This document shows, one piece after another, positions 60,717 to 61,652 of a stretch of DNA of 61,652 bases; positions within the stretch are counted from its first letter, which is position 1, and the number at the start of each line of letters is the position of its first letter. Under the pieces are notes generated by a model. That model worked only from the letters and a program-made list of their open reading frames with translations, was not told where the DNA came from and did not search any database. The translations under genes and the position numbers were made by a program. Source of the stretch: an uncultured Bacteroidota bacterium (GTDB lineage Bacteria > Bacteroidota > Bacteroidia > Chitinophagales > Chitinophagaceae); NCBI GenBank assembly GCA_903853805.1, contig CAINUN010000019.1, positions 1-61,652 on the forward strand. Reading direction: 5' to 3'.

Positions 60717-61481
60717 GTGAAAGTTACTTTTCTTGGAACTGGCACATCACAAGGTGTTCCACTTATTGGTTGTAATTGTGAAGTGTGTATTTCTGATGAC
60801 AAGAGGAATAACAGACTTAGAAGTTCCCTAATGATTGAAACAGATGGTGTACTATTCGTTATTGACACCGGACCAGATTTTAGGTATCAAATGTTGCGCA
60901 GCAATACACGCCATTTAGATAGTATTTTATTTACTCATAGTCACAAAGACCATATTGCTGGATTGGATGATGTTCGTGCTTTCAATTATTTTTCTCAAAA
61001 ACCGATAGACGTTTTTGCTACAATTGAAACACAACATGCATTAAGAAGAGAGTATGCCTATATTTTTGAGAATCCAAACTACCCAGGAATACCGCAAATT
61101 CACTTGAATACCATTCAAGACTATGAAACCTTTGACATGTTTGGAGTAACTATTACACCAATTAAGGTACGCCATTATCAAATGGAAGTGTTGGGGTTTA
61201 GAATAAAAGACTTCACATACATTACTGATGCTAATTTCATCGAAGAAAAAGAACTTGAAAAAATCAAGGGGAGTAAAGCCTTTGTTCTCAACGCGCTTCG
61301 CCATGAAAAGCATATTTCCCACTTTACTCTTTCTGAAGCTATTGAGATTGCAGAGAAAATTAACCCTACTCAAACCTACTTCACACACATTAGTCATCAA
61401 TTAGGTTTACATGATGTTATAGATGCTTCATTACCTAAAGGAATGAACCTTGCTTATGATGGCTTAATACTTAGTCTATAA
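60717..61481 (+). CDS. PhnP-like MBL-fold metallohydrolase
   Basis: A 254-residue metallo-beta-lactamase-fold hydrolase with a GTG start directly after the previous stop. Motif 1 is THSHKDHIAGLDD (73-85), giving the HxHxDH metal ligands, with further ligands in the TYITDANFIEEKE and THISHQLGLHD regions. The N-terminal GCNCEVC cluster is typical of the PhnP-like subgroup, which includes cyclic phosphodiesterases. No phn genes are nearby, so the substrate is open. It pairs with the 102-residue gene upstream. Confidence 0.9.
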   Translation: MKVTFLGTGTSQGVPLIGCNCEVCISDDKRNNRLRSSLMIETDGVLFVIDTGPDFRYQMLRSNTRHLDSILFTHSHKDHIAGLDDVRAFNYFSQKPIDVFATIETQHALRREYAYIFENPNYPGIPQIHLNTIQDYETFDMFGVTITPIKVRHYQMEVLGFRIKDFTYITDANFIEEKELEKIKGSKAFVLNALRHEKHISHFTLSEAIEIAEKINPTQTYFTHISHQLGLHDVIDASLPKGMNLAYDGLILSL

Positions 61482-61652
61482 TCTCTTCAGTTTCTTAACT
61501 GTTCGTTATCCACTTACAAATTTCCTGTTAAGTCAAGCTATTTGCTTGCACCATCGCTTCTTCCGTCTAATCTTTGCCCTGTCAAACCGAAAAAACAAAA
61601 AAAGGCGAGACACGAAAAAAATTAAACCCGTTTACGCGAAATGTCACGACGG
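61482..61652. other. Window end, no gene seen
   Basis: The last 171 bp contain no supported ORF. A DnaA-box-like 9-mer (TTATCCACT) lies at 61506-61514, one mismatch from consensus. Confidence 0.3.

Noticed and set aside
1-61652. tRNA, rRNA or a complete insertion sequence
   Set aside because: No tRNA T-arm pattern, rRNA stretch or transposase ORF was recognised on either strand by eye. A tRNAscan and Rfam search would be decisive.

Overview
The window looks like the chromosome of a Bacteroidota bacterium, probably Chitinophagales or Sphingobacteriales-like; this placement is an inference. The DNA is AT-rich. Five encoded proteins carry type IX secretion (T9SS) C-terminal sorting domains. There is a SusC-like TonB-dependent receptor, several lipoproteins and PorT-like barrels, and Bacteroidota-only families (DUF6452, DUF6048, DUF5916, HU-CCDC81/SPOR). 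Several genes have the Bacteroidota promoter (-33 TTTG or TTG, about 20 bp, -7 TAnnTTTG). Menaquinone is made by the futalosine route (mqnA). I found no rRNA, tRNA, CRISPR array, prophage or complete insertion sequence.

Layout. 1-1.1 kb: end of a 21-bp repeat array and a lipoprotein cassette flanked by hairpin repeats. 1.1-7.1 kb: dnaB, then a pheT operon. 7.1-9.2 kb: a patchwork of a small helical-protein gene, a 21-bp repeat array, a DUF4160/DUF2442 pair and a YwqK-like lipoprotein inside interleaved direct repeats. 9.2-23.3 kb: a nucleoside transporter, T9SS cargo and a TonB receptor-TPR-barrel-HU/SPOR cluster. 23.3-25.9 kb: a methyltransferase, a second lipoprotein flanked by hairpin-repeat pieces, and a second array with its gene. 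26-37.2 kb: a GT39-like membrane protein, a LiaF-DUF4288-LytS-LytTR signalling operon, a deacetylase, mqnA, rnhA, a DUF5916 protein and dusB. 37.2-38.6 kb: the largest array and its gene. 38.6-49.4 kb: T9SS cargo and envelope proteins. 49.4-61.7 kb: a fourth array, a LemA/TPM operon, kynU, ribF, hsp20, a FIST-domain protein, pyruvate carboxylase, a PorT-like barrel and a PhnP-like metallohydrolase.

The most unusual element is a recurrent module. Tandem arrays have an exact 21-bp period (two DNA helical turns), and each is built on its own small palindrome. Arrays A (7569-7778), B (24815-25039) and C (37419-37817) have unrelated core sequences. Each lies just upstream of a monocistronic gene for a small cytoplasmic protein with a helical N-terminal region; B and C also have an FN3-like C-terminus. 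Each of these genes ends in its own strong terminator. A related 42/43-bp array (D) precedes a T9SS cargo gene. A truncated array (E) opens the window, and a degenerate one (F) precedes the liaF-like gene. I know of no described system with this layout.

The other genes are mostly housekeeping or envelope functions. The T9SS cargo, TonB receptor, TPR protein and barrels serve the outer membrane and cell surface. LiaF-LytS-LytTR probably reports envelope stress. Pyruvate carboxylase, kynureninase, RibF and MqnA belong to central and cofactor metabolism.
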